A DNA stretch of 64,000 bases from NCBI RefSeq assembly GCF_003206575.1, contig NZ_PZJO01000009.1, forward strand, positions 38,039 to 102,038. Direction: 5' to 3'. Source of the DNA: Salinicola endophyticus (lineage in GTDB: Bacteria; Pseudomonadota; Gammaproteobacteria; Pseudomonadales; Halomonadaceae). Made by a program: the position numbers and the translations under genes. Of the stretch, positions 56,201-63,704 are shown in pieces (the stretch's first letter is position 1; every line of letters begins with the position of its first letter). The notes under the pieces were generated by a model. The model had not been told where the DNA came from. It made no database searches and saw only the letters and a program-made list of their open reading frames with translations.

Positions 56201-58373
56201 ACAGGATGCCGCTGGCAACGCCGGTACCGGCAGCACCGACTCCAACAACTACGCCATCGACAGCCAGCGCCCGACCGCCACCATCGCGCTCGCCGACACG
56301 GCACTGAAAGCGGGCCAGAACACCACGGTCACCGTCACCTTCAGCGAGGCGATCAATGGTTTGACCACGAGTGACTTCAGCGTGGCCAACGGCGCGCTCA
56401 GCAACCTCAATTCGAGCGATGGCGGGCTGACCTGGACGGCGACCCTGACGCCCAGCACCAACGTCACCGACACGACCAATCTGATCACTCTGGACAACAC
56501 CGGCTACACCGATGCCGCCGGCAATACCGGCACCGGCACCACCGACTCCAACAACTACGCCATCGAGACCCAGCGGCCAACTGCGAACATCGTGGTCAAC
56601 GACACCGCCCTGGCCATCGGTGAAACCACCGCCGTGACCATCACCTTCAACGAAGCGGTGAGCGGGCTGAGCCTGACCGATTTCAGCGTGGCCAACGGCA
56701 CCCTGAGCAACCTGGGCTCCAGCGATGGCGGCACCACCTGGACCGCGATCCTGACGCCCAGCGCCAATATCACCGACAGCAGCAATGTCGTCACCCTGAA
56801 TAACACCGGGGTGCAGGATGCCGCGGGCAATATCGGCAGCGGCAGTACCATCTCGAACAACTACGCCATCGATACCCAGCGCCCGACCGCGACCATCCAG
56901 TTGAGCGACACCGCGCTGGCTGCCGATGAAACGGCGACCGTGACCATCACCTTCAGCGAAGCGGTCACCGGCCTGACCACGGGCGACTTCAGCGTGGCCA
57001 ACGGCGCCCTGAGCGATCTTAGCTCCAGCGATGGCGGCACCACCTGGACCGCGACCCTGACCCCTGACGCCAACGTCACCGCGAGCAGCAACCTGATTAC
57101 CCTGAACAATCCAGGAGTGCAGGACGCAGCCGGTAATACCGGTATTGGCGGCACCCTATCGGGCAACTATGCCGTCGATACCGTGGTTCCCACCATCGCC
57201 AGTGTCGACGTGCCAGCCGGCGTACAGTACAACGCGGGCGATACCCTGACATTCGTGGTCAACGCCAACGAAGCCGTTCTGGTCAATGGCACGCCAAGGC
57301 TGGCATTGGATATCGGCGGCAGCACGGTTTTCGCTGACTACGTGGCAGGCTCTGGCACCACGACCCTGATCTTCCAGTACAGCCTGCAACCCGGTCTCGA
57401 CGATGCGGACGGCATCACCGTGTCCGGCCTGCAGAACAATGATGGCAGCTTGCGCGATGCGGCCGGCAATGCCATGAGCCTGACCCTGAACAATGTCGGA
57501 GAGACTGCCGGCGTGCGCATCGATACCACCGTGCCTACCGCGACCATCGTGCTGGATACCACCGCCAGCGCCGACGGCAACGTGAGCTATACGCTGACCT
57601 TCAGCGAAGACGTCAGTGGCGTCGACCTGTCGGACTTCACTCTGATCAGCACGGGGAGCGCCCAGGGTAATCTCGGCAGCCTGGAGCGAATCGATGCGCG
57701 CACCTACAGCGTCACTATCATCAATGTCAGCGGCAGCGGCAGCCTAGCACTGGCACTCAACGACACCGCTACCGGCATCAACGACACCGCCGGCAATGCG
57801 CTGCCGGGTGGCCTGGTCGGCCAGCCCTACACCCAGTCCCAAATTCAGGGTGATCCGGAGTTCCGCATCAACCCATCGACCCCGCTGACGCAGCCCGGCG
57901 TCGGCGCGATATCCGAGCCGACACGAGCGTCGGCGCCGCCTTCTCTGTTTACCTCGCCCCTGCGCCCCACCCCGCTATTCGAGGTGCCCAACCTGGGCAG
58001 TGGCATACCGCCAGTGGGCGATATCTTCATCCGCAATGGCGCCCTGGCACCCAGCTATATCGCCCAGGTCTTCGCCAGCAGCGCTGCGAATCTGGGTATC
58101 GGCGCGGCGACTGAAGCGTCCACTATCGGCGGTAGCGAGAACACCTTCGGCAGCAGCAACTTTTCGGCGCTGTTCGATGGCATCGCCCCGCCTACACAGG
58201 GCGACATTCAGCTCCGCCCGGGCCCGGACACCAACGAGGTAAGCCAGAACGCGCTTCAGGGCGCACCCACCCTGGCTCAGCAGTTGCAGGAGATACAGGA
58301 AGACGAGTGGCGCCAGGTCAGCAGTCTGACCCTGGCATTCGCGCAGATGGCCGAGCCGACATCCAAGGTCTAG
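50214..58373 (+). CDS. Giant DUF4347 adhesin-like protein with autotransporter-type and Ig-like repeats
   Basis: A 2,719-aa protein, probably the exported effector of the island. N-terminus: LEPR-type motif LEARMMFDGA (27-36). DUF4347 domain about 80-235 with SHG (His135) and YGCDIG (Cys178), a spacing like clan CD peptidases. About 655-1275: autotransporter-associated beta-strand repeats (GSGALTKAGAGNLILSGTGNTFSGG and many variants). About 1508-2323: eight Ig-like repeats of 102 aa. A non-repetitive tail follows. There is no Sec signal, no RTX repeats and no autotransporter barrel, so another export route is needed. The GTG at 50214 has GAGGAG upstream; a 27-codon longer frame lacks this. 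Confidence 0.85.
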   Translation: MLRKLLKVSTSAKTHTGPSHAPLAISLEARMMFDGAVAATVADTADNQPADTPDSANTSDASHDTLAAAPKSATSDQRQDLVFIDGQVADKEQLIASLRPGVEVVVLDGSGDGLQQIAEYLQGRQDIDAIHILSHGDDGLLKLGTTTLDSQNVGSHSAELAAIGASLGSDGDILLYGCDIGRSDSGAALVEQLAILTQADIAASSDRTGAAAMGGDWELERQSGEISAHDVLDMAQLANYDNLLALPSPNQSFSDTYWNNNTGGNTVDGFNITESTGATRASSPNSIYFQDSSVKDVDDNYYYELTWTADNDDLGTFDLDGMVIQSFGGNYRLDFSATSGGVDVSESFTYSSAQGPLTVDLDASKFNDISSFTLRVTNLSGATSLANMDLQQLNLTDLRGSNSPPTIGNLNGDSAAWAGVGNSVLLDAGSNASLSDSELGALNGGNGNWSGASLVIQRDGAAVGSDVLGFDTSGALFSVSGNNLQSGGQTFATFSNTGGVLTVNFTSSTTTATTALVNDVAQRITYRSDTPAGDANLRYTLDDGSGARNSANVTVTSDTIYITNTGDTATIDASNGVSFSEAVAIAAADNTGSQTLVFDSSLANQTLNLNTVNLDESLTFDMDQASGLTLSGGTITLAGGTTQTFTHGSGDTATISNRIAGSGALTKAGAGNLILSGTGNTFSGGANISAGTLAVANGDAIANDSSVSIAAGATLALNSNETIGNLSGTGAIDLGSSTLTTNQTADTTFSGNISGNGGLSFNQTGSANHSLTLSGSNSYTGSTTLLNYGWLRLDGDASMSSSSAVRVNGNSVLTLLSGQTIGSLASNSANASIQLGSHSLTSGGDNSSTSVSGIISGSGSLIKQGNGVLTLAGDNSYSGTTTVSAGTLSIGGDANLGTGDLTLAGSTLDITGTTTVDNAIAFTGNSTIDNSNAVTLSGAISGAYDLTKTGAGTLTLSGSNSYGATYVSAGNLSVDNDANLGSGAVNLAADTTLALTGATTVDNAIVLGGNATVTAATNATLSGVVSGAYTLNKTGAATLTLSGNNTYGATTVGAGTLSVASDANLGSDTLTLAAGSTLATSNATTIDNAIALSGNATVNTGAATTLSGVISGSNDLTKTGAATLTLSGSNTYSGSTSVSAGTLSVAGDGNLGAGSLNLANGTTLQITGNTTIDNALALAGVATINAGAASTLSGTISGTGSLTKAGSSNLTLSGSNTNTGTTSVSAGTLVVDGSTSSATIVANGATLAGGGILGGDVIVQNGGTLSPGNSGAGTLTVNGNLTLDAGSTLALDIDGASAGTGYDQVVVNGTVDVSGATLTVNHGYAAGNGEIYKVILNDASDAITGTFSGLSEGSTFNAASNGTQLTTSYAGDTGNDLTLTAPTVPTITSVSSSTANGTYKIGDTIVVTVQFSSTVNVNGIPTLTLETGTTDRVLNYLSGSGSDTLSFSYTVQAGDSSADLDYASTSALSLNGGSIQDGTSQAALLTLPTPGTAGSLGANKALVVDGVRPAASGITLSDTTLRIGETATVTVTFNEAVQGLDIVDFSVANGSLSGLSSSDGGLTWTATLTPSTNIADASNLITLNNTGYSDAAGNAGSGSTDSANYAIDTQRPSATIALSDTALAAGETATVTVTFSEAVTGLTTADFGVANGVLSDLSSSDGGLTWTATLTPSTNIADSSNVITLDNTGYSDATGNTGAGTTDSNNYAIDSQRPSATIVVADTALKAGQNTTVTVTFSEAVTGLTTGDFSVANGALSNLSSSDGGITWTATLTPNANVTDTTNLITLDNTGYTDAIGNTGTGTTDSNNYAIDSQRPTATIAVADTALAIGESSAVTITFSEAITGLTTADFSVTNGTLSGLSSSDGGLTWTATLTPSTNIADASNLITLNNTGYSDAAGNAGSGTTDSNNYAIDTQRPSATIALSDTALAAGETATVTVTFSEAVTGLTTADFGVANGVLSDLSSSDGGLTWTATLTPSTNVTDTSNLITLDNTGVQDAAGNAGTGSTDSNNYAIDSQRPTATIALADTALKAGQNTTVTVTFSEAINGLTTSDFSVANGALSNLNSSDGGLTWTATLTPSTNVTDTTNLITLDNTGYTDAAGNTGTGTTDSNNYAIETQRPTANIVVNDTALAIGETTAVTITFNEAVSGLSLTDFSVANGTLSNLGSSDGGTTWTAILTPSANITDSSNVVTLNNTGVQDAAGNIGSGSTISNNYAIDTQRPTATIQLSDTALAADETATVTITFSEAVTGLTTGDFSVANGALSDLSSSDGGTTWTATLTPDANVTASSNLITLNNPGVQDAAGNTGIGGTLSGNYAVDTVVPTIASVDVPAGVQYNAGDTLTFVVNANEAVLVNGTPRLALDIGGSTVFADYVAGSGTTTLIFQYSLQPGLDDADGITVSGLQNNDGSLRDAAGNAMSLTLNNVGETAGVRIDTTVPTATIVLDTTASADGNVSYTLTFSEDVSGVDLSDFTLISTGSAQGNLGSLERIDARTYSVTIINVSGSGSLALALNDTATGINDTAGNALPGGLVGQPYTQSQIQGDPEFRINPSTPLTQPGVGAISEPTRASAPPSLFTSPLRPTPLFEVPNLGSGIPPVGDIFIRNGALAPSYIAQVFASSAANLGIGAATEASTIGGSENTFGSSNFSALFDGIAPPTQGDIQLRPGPDTNEVSQNALQGAPTLAQQLQEIQEDEWRQVSSLTLAFAQMAEPTSKV
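54736..57183 (+). repeat. Eight tandem 306-bp (102-aa) Ig-like repeats
   Basis: Units start near 54736, 55042, 55348, 55654, 55960, 56266, 56572 and 56878 (RP-S/T-A-T/N-I...DTAL to ...NYAID-S/T-Q). Unit 2 is nearly identical to unit 5 and unit 3 close to unit 6, showing a three-unit (918-bp) duplication. Confidence 0.85.
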
Positions 58374-58424
58374 CAAAAGACCGAACAATAATCGATAGAT
58401 GCCGTACCAAGGGGAAGTTCGAGG

Positions 58425-59909
58425 ATGAGTCGTCAAAAGCAACTTTTCGCAGTCAGCCTGTTGACTCTGGCCATCAGTGGCTGCGCCGTCACCAGCCAGC
58501 CGATCGATCACAGTGTCAGCGAACAGCGCGCTCAGCAGGATCTGCGCACGATGTTCAAGGACCAGGAGCCGCTCAGCGGCCCGCTCACGCTGCATGAAGC
58601 CATGGCCCGCGCCGTGAAATACAACCTCGAGGGGCGTTTGAAGGTCATGGAAGAGGCCATGGCCCAGCGTCAGGTCGATCTGGCCACCTTCGACATGCTC
58701 CCGCGCATGGCGCTGTCAGCCGGTTATGCTGGCCGCAGCAACGTCAGCGCCTCCAGCAGCGAGAGCATTCGAACCGGGACTCAGTCACTCGAGCCTTCGA
58801 CCTCACTGGATCGCGACCGCCGCGTCGCTGACCTCACCATGGTGTGGAACGTACTCGACTTCGGCGTCGGTTATGTCAATGCCAAGCAGCAGAGCGATCG
58901 ACGCCTGATCGTGCAGGAGCGCCGGCGCAAGGTGGTCCACACCATCATTCAGGACGTGCGTTCGGCCTATTGGCGGGCAGTAGCGGCCGACCGTCTGCTA
59001 GGCCAGATCGACAGTCTGATGGCACGAGTCGATCAAGCGAGTGAGAATAGCCGCCGCCTCAGCGATCAGCGTATCGGCGACATCATCCAGACGCTGAGCT
59101 ACCAGCGCGCCCTGATCGAAGCCACGCGACAGCTCGAGGAGCAGCGCCGTGCGCTCTCGCTGGCCAAGACCGAGCTCGCGACGCTGATCAATCTGCCCCT
59201 GGGCACCGAGATCGAGCTGGCACCCGCGGCGGGCTATCAGGTGCCTCAACTCACGGTCGACCTCAGCCAGCTCGAACAGGCGGCCTTGACCCATCGCCCC
59301 GAACTGCGCGAGCAGGACTACGAAACCCGCATCAGCGCCGCCGAGACCCGCAAGGCCATGCTGCGCCTGCTGCCCGGCCTCGAGTTTTCCGCCGGCGCCC
59401 ACTACGACAGCAACTCCTTTCTGGTCAATCAGAGCTGGGCCGATTATGGAGTGAAGGTCACCTGGAACCTGTTCAACGTGCTCTCCGGGCCAGCCGCCAT
59501 CGACGCGGCCAAGGCCGGCCAGGCAGTCGTGGAAGCGCGCCGCCAGGCAATGTCGATGGCGATCCTGGCGCAATTGCATGTCGCCAATGCCAATTTCCGC
59601 GAAGCGCAGCGTCAGTTCGCGACCAGTCAAGAGTTGGTCAGCCTGGATAGCCAGATCGTCGAACAGCTGCGCAATCGCTATCAGGTACAGAGCATCGGCG
59701 AACTGGAGCTGATCCAAGGCGAGCTGAATACGCTGCAGGCCGATCTGCGCCGCGACCTGGCCTACGCCGACCTGCGCAGCAGCTATGGTCAGCTCGCCGC
59801 CAGCGTCGGCTTCGATCCGCTGCCCGAGAGCCTTGCCTCCAACAGCATCGACGGCATTGCCGAAGCGCTCGCCAGTCGTGAAGCGCAGTGGCAGTCGGGC
59901 CAGCTGTAG
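58425..59909 (+). CDS. TolC-family outer-membrane lipoprotein channel
   Basis: A 494-aa outer-membrane efflux protein. A lipoprotein signal peptide ends at LAISGC (Cys20). It has the two TolC repeats with long helices (about 160-260 and 360-470) and the conserved NL-P-GTEIEL turn. AAGGGGA lies near the ATG, 51 bases after the giant gene, so the two are likely co-transcribed. It would be the exit pore of the island, docking with one or both adaptors. A general multidrug role is possible, but no RND or ABC pump is encoded nearby. Confidence 0.88.
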   Translation: MSRQKQLFAVSLLTLAISGCAVTSQPIDHSVSEQRAQQDLRTMFKDQEPLSGPLTLHEAMARAVKYNLEGRLKVMEEAMAQRQVDLATFDMLPRMALSAGYAGRSNVSASSSESIRTGTQSLEPSTSLDRDRRVADLTMVWNVLDFGVGYVNAKQQSDRRLIVQERRRKVVHTIIQDVRSAYWRAVAADRLLGQIDSLMARVDQASENSRRLSDQRIGDIIQTLSYQRALIEATRQLEEQRRALSLAKTELATLINLPLGTEIELAPAAGYQVPQLTVDLSQLEQAALTHRPELREQDYETRISAAETRKAMLRLLPGLEFSAGAHYDSNSFLVNQSWADYGVKVTWNLFNVLSGPAAIDAAKAGQAVVEARRQAMSMAILAQLHVANANFREAQRQFATSQELVSLDSQIVEQLRNRYQVQSIGELELIQGELNTLQADLRRDLAYADLRSSYGQLAASVGFDPLPESLASNSIDGIAEALASREAQWQSGQL

Positions 59910-59936
59910 CCCCCACCGCAGCGTGCGTTGGCCACC

Positions 59937-59957
59937 AGCGCCGCCCTGGGCGGCGCT
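59937..59957 (+). terminator. Terminator of the adhesin-tolC operon
   Basis: A perfect stem of about nine to ten bp (59937-59946 with 59948-59957; realistic loop CCTGG) starts 28 bases after the TolC stop, followed by TTATTC, a short T-rich run. Confidence 0.6.
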
Positions 59958-60020
59958 TATTCAGGCACTTCTCCATGCCCCCCGACTTGCTCCCGGGCCG
60001 ATCTTTGCCAGACTGAAAGA

Positions 60021-60044
60021 GCCCCGCTCGCCTCGCGGCGGGGC
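60021..60044 (+). terminator. Second terminator-like hairpin before the aldo/keto reductase
   Basis: GCCCCGC (60021-60027) pairs with GCGGGGC (60038-60044), followed by CTGATT. It further insulates the island from the next gene. Confidence 0.45.
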
Positions 60045-60070
60045 CTGATTCAGCCAGGCAAGGAGGCCAT

Positions 60071-61168
60071 ATGAGCATGCAATATCGTCCGCTGGGCAAC
60101 TCGGGGCTGATGGTCTCGAGCCTGACCCTGGGCACGGTGCCGTTCGGCGGTAGCCACGGTTTCGAGAAGGCGGCGAGCGTCGACGTCAAGGGCGCCCGAC
60201 GCCTGCTCGACATCGCCTTCGATGCGGGTGTCAATCTGGTCGACACCGCCGACCTCTACTCCCATGGCCAAGCCGAAGAGATCACCGCCAAGGCGCTCGG
60301 CGACAAGCGCCAGGACATCATCCTCGCCACCAAGGGACGCAGTCCCCTGGGCGACGACCCCAACGCCAGCGGTGCTTCGCGTTACCATCTGATCCGCGCG
60401 GTGGAGGCCAGCCTCAAGCGCCTGGGCACCGACCACATCGATCTCTACCAGATCCACAACTGGGACGGCGTCACCCCGGTCGAGGAGACGCTGGAGGCGC
60501 TGCACCATCTGGTCACCAGTGGCAAGGTGCGCTACTGGGGCACCTCCAACTACACCGGCTGGCAGATGATGAAGACCCTGGGCAAGGCCGAACTCCACGG
60601 CCTGACCAAACCGATCAGCCAGCAGATCTACTACACCCCGGAGTCACGTGAAGCGGAGTACGAGCTAATGCCGCTGGCGCTGGATCAGAACCTCGGCTCG
60701 CTGATCTGGGGACCGCTGGGTGAGGGCTTCTTGACCGGCAAGGTACGCCGCGGCCGGCCGACGCCGCCGGACACCCGCCAGGGTAACGGCTGGCCCGAGC
60801 CCTATGTCCACGACATGGAGCGCGCCTACGACATCATCGAGACACTGATCGCCATCGGCGAAGCCCACGACTGCTCGCCGGCGCGGGTGTGCCTGGCATG
60901 GCTCAAGGATCGCCCGGGCGTCACCTCACTGATCGTCGGCGCGCGCAGCGAAGCGCATCTACACGACAACCTCGCCGCCGCCGAGCTGACGCTGAGCGAG
61001 GCCGAGCAGCGCCAGCTGGAGCAGCTGACGCGCCCCGCCCCGCTCTACCCCTACTGGCACCGGGTGGTGGCCGGCATGGATCGCCTCGACCCGGCAGAGA
61101 AGCCGTTTCTCGACGGCTACGCCGAGACCATCAAGCACCGCAGCGACGATCGTGCGGCGAACGTCTGA
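60071..61168 (+). CDS. Aldo/keto reductase
   Basis: A 365-aa NADPH-dependent oxidoreductase. It has the AKR signatures GVNLVDTADLYSHGQAEE (catalytic Asp, Tyr), ATKGRSPLGDD (Lys) and DHIDLYQIHNWD (His), and the C-terminal cofactor site TSLIVGARSEAHLHDNLAA. A perfect AAGGAGG precedes the ATG. Substrate is unknown; it is a general detoxification or sugar-derivative enzyme by family. It is the first gene after the island. Confidence 0.9.
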   Translation: MSMQYRPLGNSGLMVSSLTLGTVPFGGSHGFEKAASVDVKGARRLLDIAFDAGVNLVDTADLYSHGQAEEITAKALGDKRQDIILATKGRSPLGDDPNASGASRYHLIRAVEASLKRLGTDHIDLYQIHNWDGVTPVEETLEALHHLVTSGKVRYWGTSNYTGWQMMKTLGKAELHGLTKPISQQIYYTPESREAEYELMPLALDQNLGSLIWGPLGEGFLTGKVRRGRPTPPDTRQGNGWPEPYVHDMERAYDIIETLIAIGEAHDCSPARVCLAWLKDRPGVTSLIVGARSEAHLHDNLAAAELTLSEAEQRQLEQLTRPAPLYPYWHRVVAGMDRLDPAEKPFLDGYAETIKHRSDDRAANV

Positions 61169-61220
61169 CTGGCCTGATTAGGCACGGCAAGGCCCAGAAG
61201 CGGGCGGCATCGCAGGCAAA

Positions 61221-61253
61221 GACGGGGCGCCTCCCTGGCGGAGGCGCCCCGTC
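61221..61253. terminator. Bidirectional terminator between the reductase and dcd
   Basis: A perfect 14-bp stem (61221-61234 with 61240-61253) with a 5-base loop lies between the convergent genes. Confidence 0.7.
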
Positions 61254-61293
61254 TGTCGTCACGTGGCCGGCCCTGGGGCCGTCGCGGGCGTGA

Positions 61294-61860
61294 TCAGGTG
61301 CGCGGCAGGGTCACCCCACGCTGCCCCATGTACTTGCCGCCGCGATCCTTGTACGACGTCGCGCAGACCTCGTCGGATTCGAGGAACAGCATCTGCGCCA
61401 CTCCCTCGTTGGCGTAGATCCGCGCCGGCAGGTTGGTGGTGTTGGAGAACTCCAGCGTCACGTGGCCTTCCCACTCGGGCTCCAGCGGCGTGACGTTGAC
61501 GATGATGCCGCAGCGCGCATAGGTCGACTTGCCCAGGCAGATCGTCAGCACGCTGCGCGGAATCCGGAAGTACTCCACGGTGCGCGCCAGGGCGAAGGAG
61601 TTGGGCGGGATCACGCAGGCGTCGCCCTTGACGTCGACGAAGCTCTTCTCGTCGAACGCCTTGGGATCGACCACCGCCGAGTGGATGTTGGTGAACACCT
61701 TGAATTCGTCGGCACAGCGCACGTCATAACCGTAGCTGGAGGTGCCGTAGGAGATCACGCGCTGGTCGTTGGCGTAGCGAACCTGGTCCGCCTCGAAGGG
61801 CTCGATCATGCCCTCCTGCTCCGCCATCCGGCGAATCCACTTGTCGGATTTGATGCTCAT
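61294..61860 (-). CDS. dcd: dCTP deaminase
   Basis: A 188-aa trimeric enzyme that converts dCTP to dUTP for thymidylate synthesis. Motifs include [48 protein letters not shown] (catalytic Glu in LEF) and the C-terminal [14 protein letters not shown]. The order dcd-apbC matches Pseudomonas. Start at the only suitable ATG; the upstream ribosome-binding site AAGGACACC is reasonable. Confidence 0.96.
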   Translation of the reverse strand: MSIKSDKWIRRMAEQEGMIEPFEADQVRYANDQRVISYGTSSYGYDVRCADEFKVFTNIHSAVVDPKAFDEKSFVDVKGDACVIPPNSFALARTVEYFRIPRSVLTICLGKSTYARCGIIVNVTPLEPEWEGHVTLEFSNTTNLPARIYANEGVAQMLFLESDEVCATSYKDRGGKYMGQRGVTLPRT

Positions 61861-62042
61861 GCAGGTGTCCTTGGAGCGGCGTCACGGGGAGCCACGGCTC
61901 CCCCGCGCCGGGTCGAGAAATGGGTACGGCTGAATCGGCCCGCCATCATAGCGGCCCGCCCGCGCGAAGGGAACGCCGGGCGCCGGCACAGCGCCGCGCA
62001 GCCGTCACCCAATCGACGGACCCGGTACTTGTCAGGCCGTGG

Positions 62043-62846
62043 CTAATCGCTGAACGAGATGCTCGGCCCGGTGCCCCCGCTCTCGGCGACACCGCTGGCC
62101 ACCGCGCGGGCGATACGCCGGAAGGTCTGCGCCACCTCGCCATCGGGTTCGGCGATCACACTGGGCTGGCCGCCGTCGGCCTGCTCGCGGATCGACAGCG
62201 TCAGCGGCAGCTGGCCCAGCAGTTGGGTCGCGTACTGCTCGGCGATGCGCTCTCCGCCGCCGCTGCCGAAGATCGGCTCGCTGTGACCGCACTGGGAGCA
62301 GACGTGAAGACTCATGTTCTCGACCACACCCAGCACCGGCACGTTCACCTTGCGGAACATCTCGATCCCCTTGCGAGCATCGAGCAGTGCGATGTCCTGG
62401 GGCGTGGTGACGATCACCGCGCCGTCCACCGAGACCTTCTGCGCCAGCGTCAGCTGGATGTCGCCGGTGCCCGGCGGCATGTCGATGAACAGAAAATCGA
62501 GGTCATCCCACAGCGTCTGGTTGAGCAGCTGCTGGAAAGCGCCGGAGACCATCGGCCCGCGCCAGACCATGGGCTGATTGATATCCACCATGAACGCCAT
62601 CGACATCGCCTGGATACCGTGTGCGACGACCGGCTTCATGTTTTTCTCGTCGACCACCTCGGGGCGGGTATTCTCCGGCAAGCCCAGCATGCGCGACTGG
62701 CTCGGCCCGTAGATGTCCGCATCCAGCAGCCCTACCCGATAGCCTTCGGCGGCCATGGCCAGGGCCAGATTGGCGGTCACGGTGGATTTGCCGACGCCGC
62801 CCTTGCCCGACGCCACGGCCACGATGTGCTTGATGCCCTCGGTCAC
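62043..62846 (-). CDS. apbC: Mrp/ApbC-type Fe-S cluster carrier ATPase
   Basis: A 267-aa P-loop NTPase that carries Fe-S clusters to apo-proteins. The deviant Walker A is SGKGGVGKSTVTANLA; LLDADIYGPSQSRMLG and the cluster-binding CxxC (HVCSQCGH, near residue 180) are visible. GTG at 62846 is chosen because AAGGAGG lies at ideal spacing; a GTG at 62864 would be longer but lacks it. The N-terminal MIP18-like domain of E. coli Mrp is absent, a common short form. Confidence 0.94.
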   Translation of the reverse strand: MTEGIKHIVAVASGKGGVGKSTVTANLALAMAAEGYRVGLLDADIYGPSQSRMLGLPENTRPEVVDEKNMKPVVAHGIQAMSMAFMVDINQPMVWRGPMVSGAFQQLLNQTLWDDLDFLFIDMPPGTGDIQLTLAQKVSVDGAVIVTTPQDIALLDARKGIEMFRKVNVPVLGVVENMSLHVCSQCGHSEPIFGSGGGERIAEQYATQLLGQLPLTLSIREQADGGQPSVIAEPDGEVAQTFRRIARAVASGVAESGGTGPSISFSD

Positions 62847-62994
62847 GCTCCCTCCTTGACTCACTGTCGACGGCCACGGTCACTCGGACCGCGCTTTGGC
62901 GGCAGTATAACGGCCACCCATGGGGATACCCTAGAGCTGAGGTCGGAAATTCCGGCCCACTGGCAAGTGCCGGCATCCGTGACGACGGCGGCGC

Positions 62995-63447
62995 TCAGCC
63001 GCGCGCTTCGAGCACGGCGAGCTTGGTGCGGATGAAGTCGCTGTGACTCACGTAGAGCAGATCGGCCAGGCGCCGGATGCGGTGCTCCTCGAGGGCGGCG
63101 AGTTCATTGTCGGCGTAGGCCAGCCGCCACATGGCAGCGACCAGCTCGACCCGCTGGGCATAGCTGAAACGCTCGTTGAGCAGCGAGACATACTGGAAAT
63201 GGTCGACCGCATGCTCGACCTGCTCCTCGGCCTCCGCGATCAGCGCATCGGCCTGTTCACCGCTCAGCGAGAACTGGCGTATCAACATCTCGCGCAGGGT
63301 CGCGAGCTCCTGCGGATCGACCTCGTAGTCGGCGCGCAGTACCTCGCTGAGCAGCGCCGCCACCGCCAGCTGCGGGGTGACCGCATCGTGATGATCGTGC
63401 GCGGGCGCGAGCACTCGCTGAAAGAACTGCTGAACCGTATCGAGCAT
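62995..63447 (-). CDS. TerB-family protein
   Basis: A 150-aa all-alpha protein with the TerB pattern: LAVAALLSEVLRADYEVDPQELATLREML, then RVELVAAMWRLAYADNELAALEEHRIRRLADLL with acidic metal-binding residues. Family members occur with tellurite-resistance genes or membrane co-chaperones, but none are nearby, so the role is unknown. The ATG at 63447 has AGGA upstream; 27 codons further upstream remain open without support. Confidence 0.82.
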   Translation of the reverse strand: MLDTVQQFFQRVLAPAHDHHDAVTPQLAVAALLSEVLRADYEVDPQELATLREMLIRQFSLSGEQADALIAEAEEQVEHAVDHFQYVSLLNERFSYAQRVELVAAMWRLAYADNELAALEEHRIRRLADLLYVSHSDFIRTKLAVLEARG

Positions 63448-63704
63448 GAGCGTGTCCTGATGCAAAGACGATGAATGACGGGCCGGGTCGAGCGCCGATG
63501 ACAAAGGGATAATAACGCCCGACGCCACTACCGTTTTGACAACGCAGGCGCCGAAGGTTCGCCGCCGCGCCCCGCCCGAGAGTCTCTAGCAGCCAGGCCC
63601 AGAAAAGGCAGCCCCAGACGCGACAGTATCTCCCACGACGGACCCAGAAACGACGAGGCCCGCGGCAACAGTGCCGCGGGCCCCATAATCACGCGTCGAA
63701 CGCC
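63448..63704. other. Intergenic region between the TerB-like gene and luxS
   Basis: About 257 bases with no gene. It contains the luxS terminator near its right end. Confidence 0.5.
63657..63682 (-). terminator. luxS terminator hairpin
   Basis: A perfect 10-bp stem (63657-63666 with 63673-63682) with loop AACAGT lies 22 bases beyond the luxS stop on the minus strand, followed on that strand by TCGTCGTTTCT. Confidence 0.65.

Noticed and set aside
54638-57166. A row of antisense open frames starting MLFRVIRLL or MLSRVIRL at regular spacing
   Set aside because: They only mirror the 306-bp Ig-like repeats on the other strand.
50214-58373. RTX adhesin of a classical type I secretion system
   Set aside because: No GGxGxDxxx repeats are seen, and there is no ABC exporter gene beside it.
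62995-63447. Tellurite-resistance cluster
   Set aside because: Only a lone TerB-like gene is present; terC, terD and related genes are absent.
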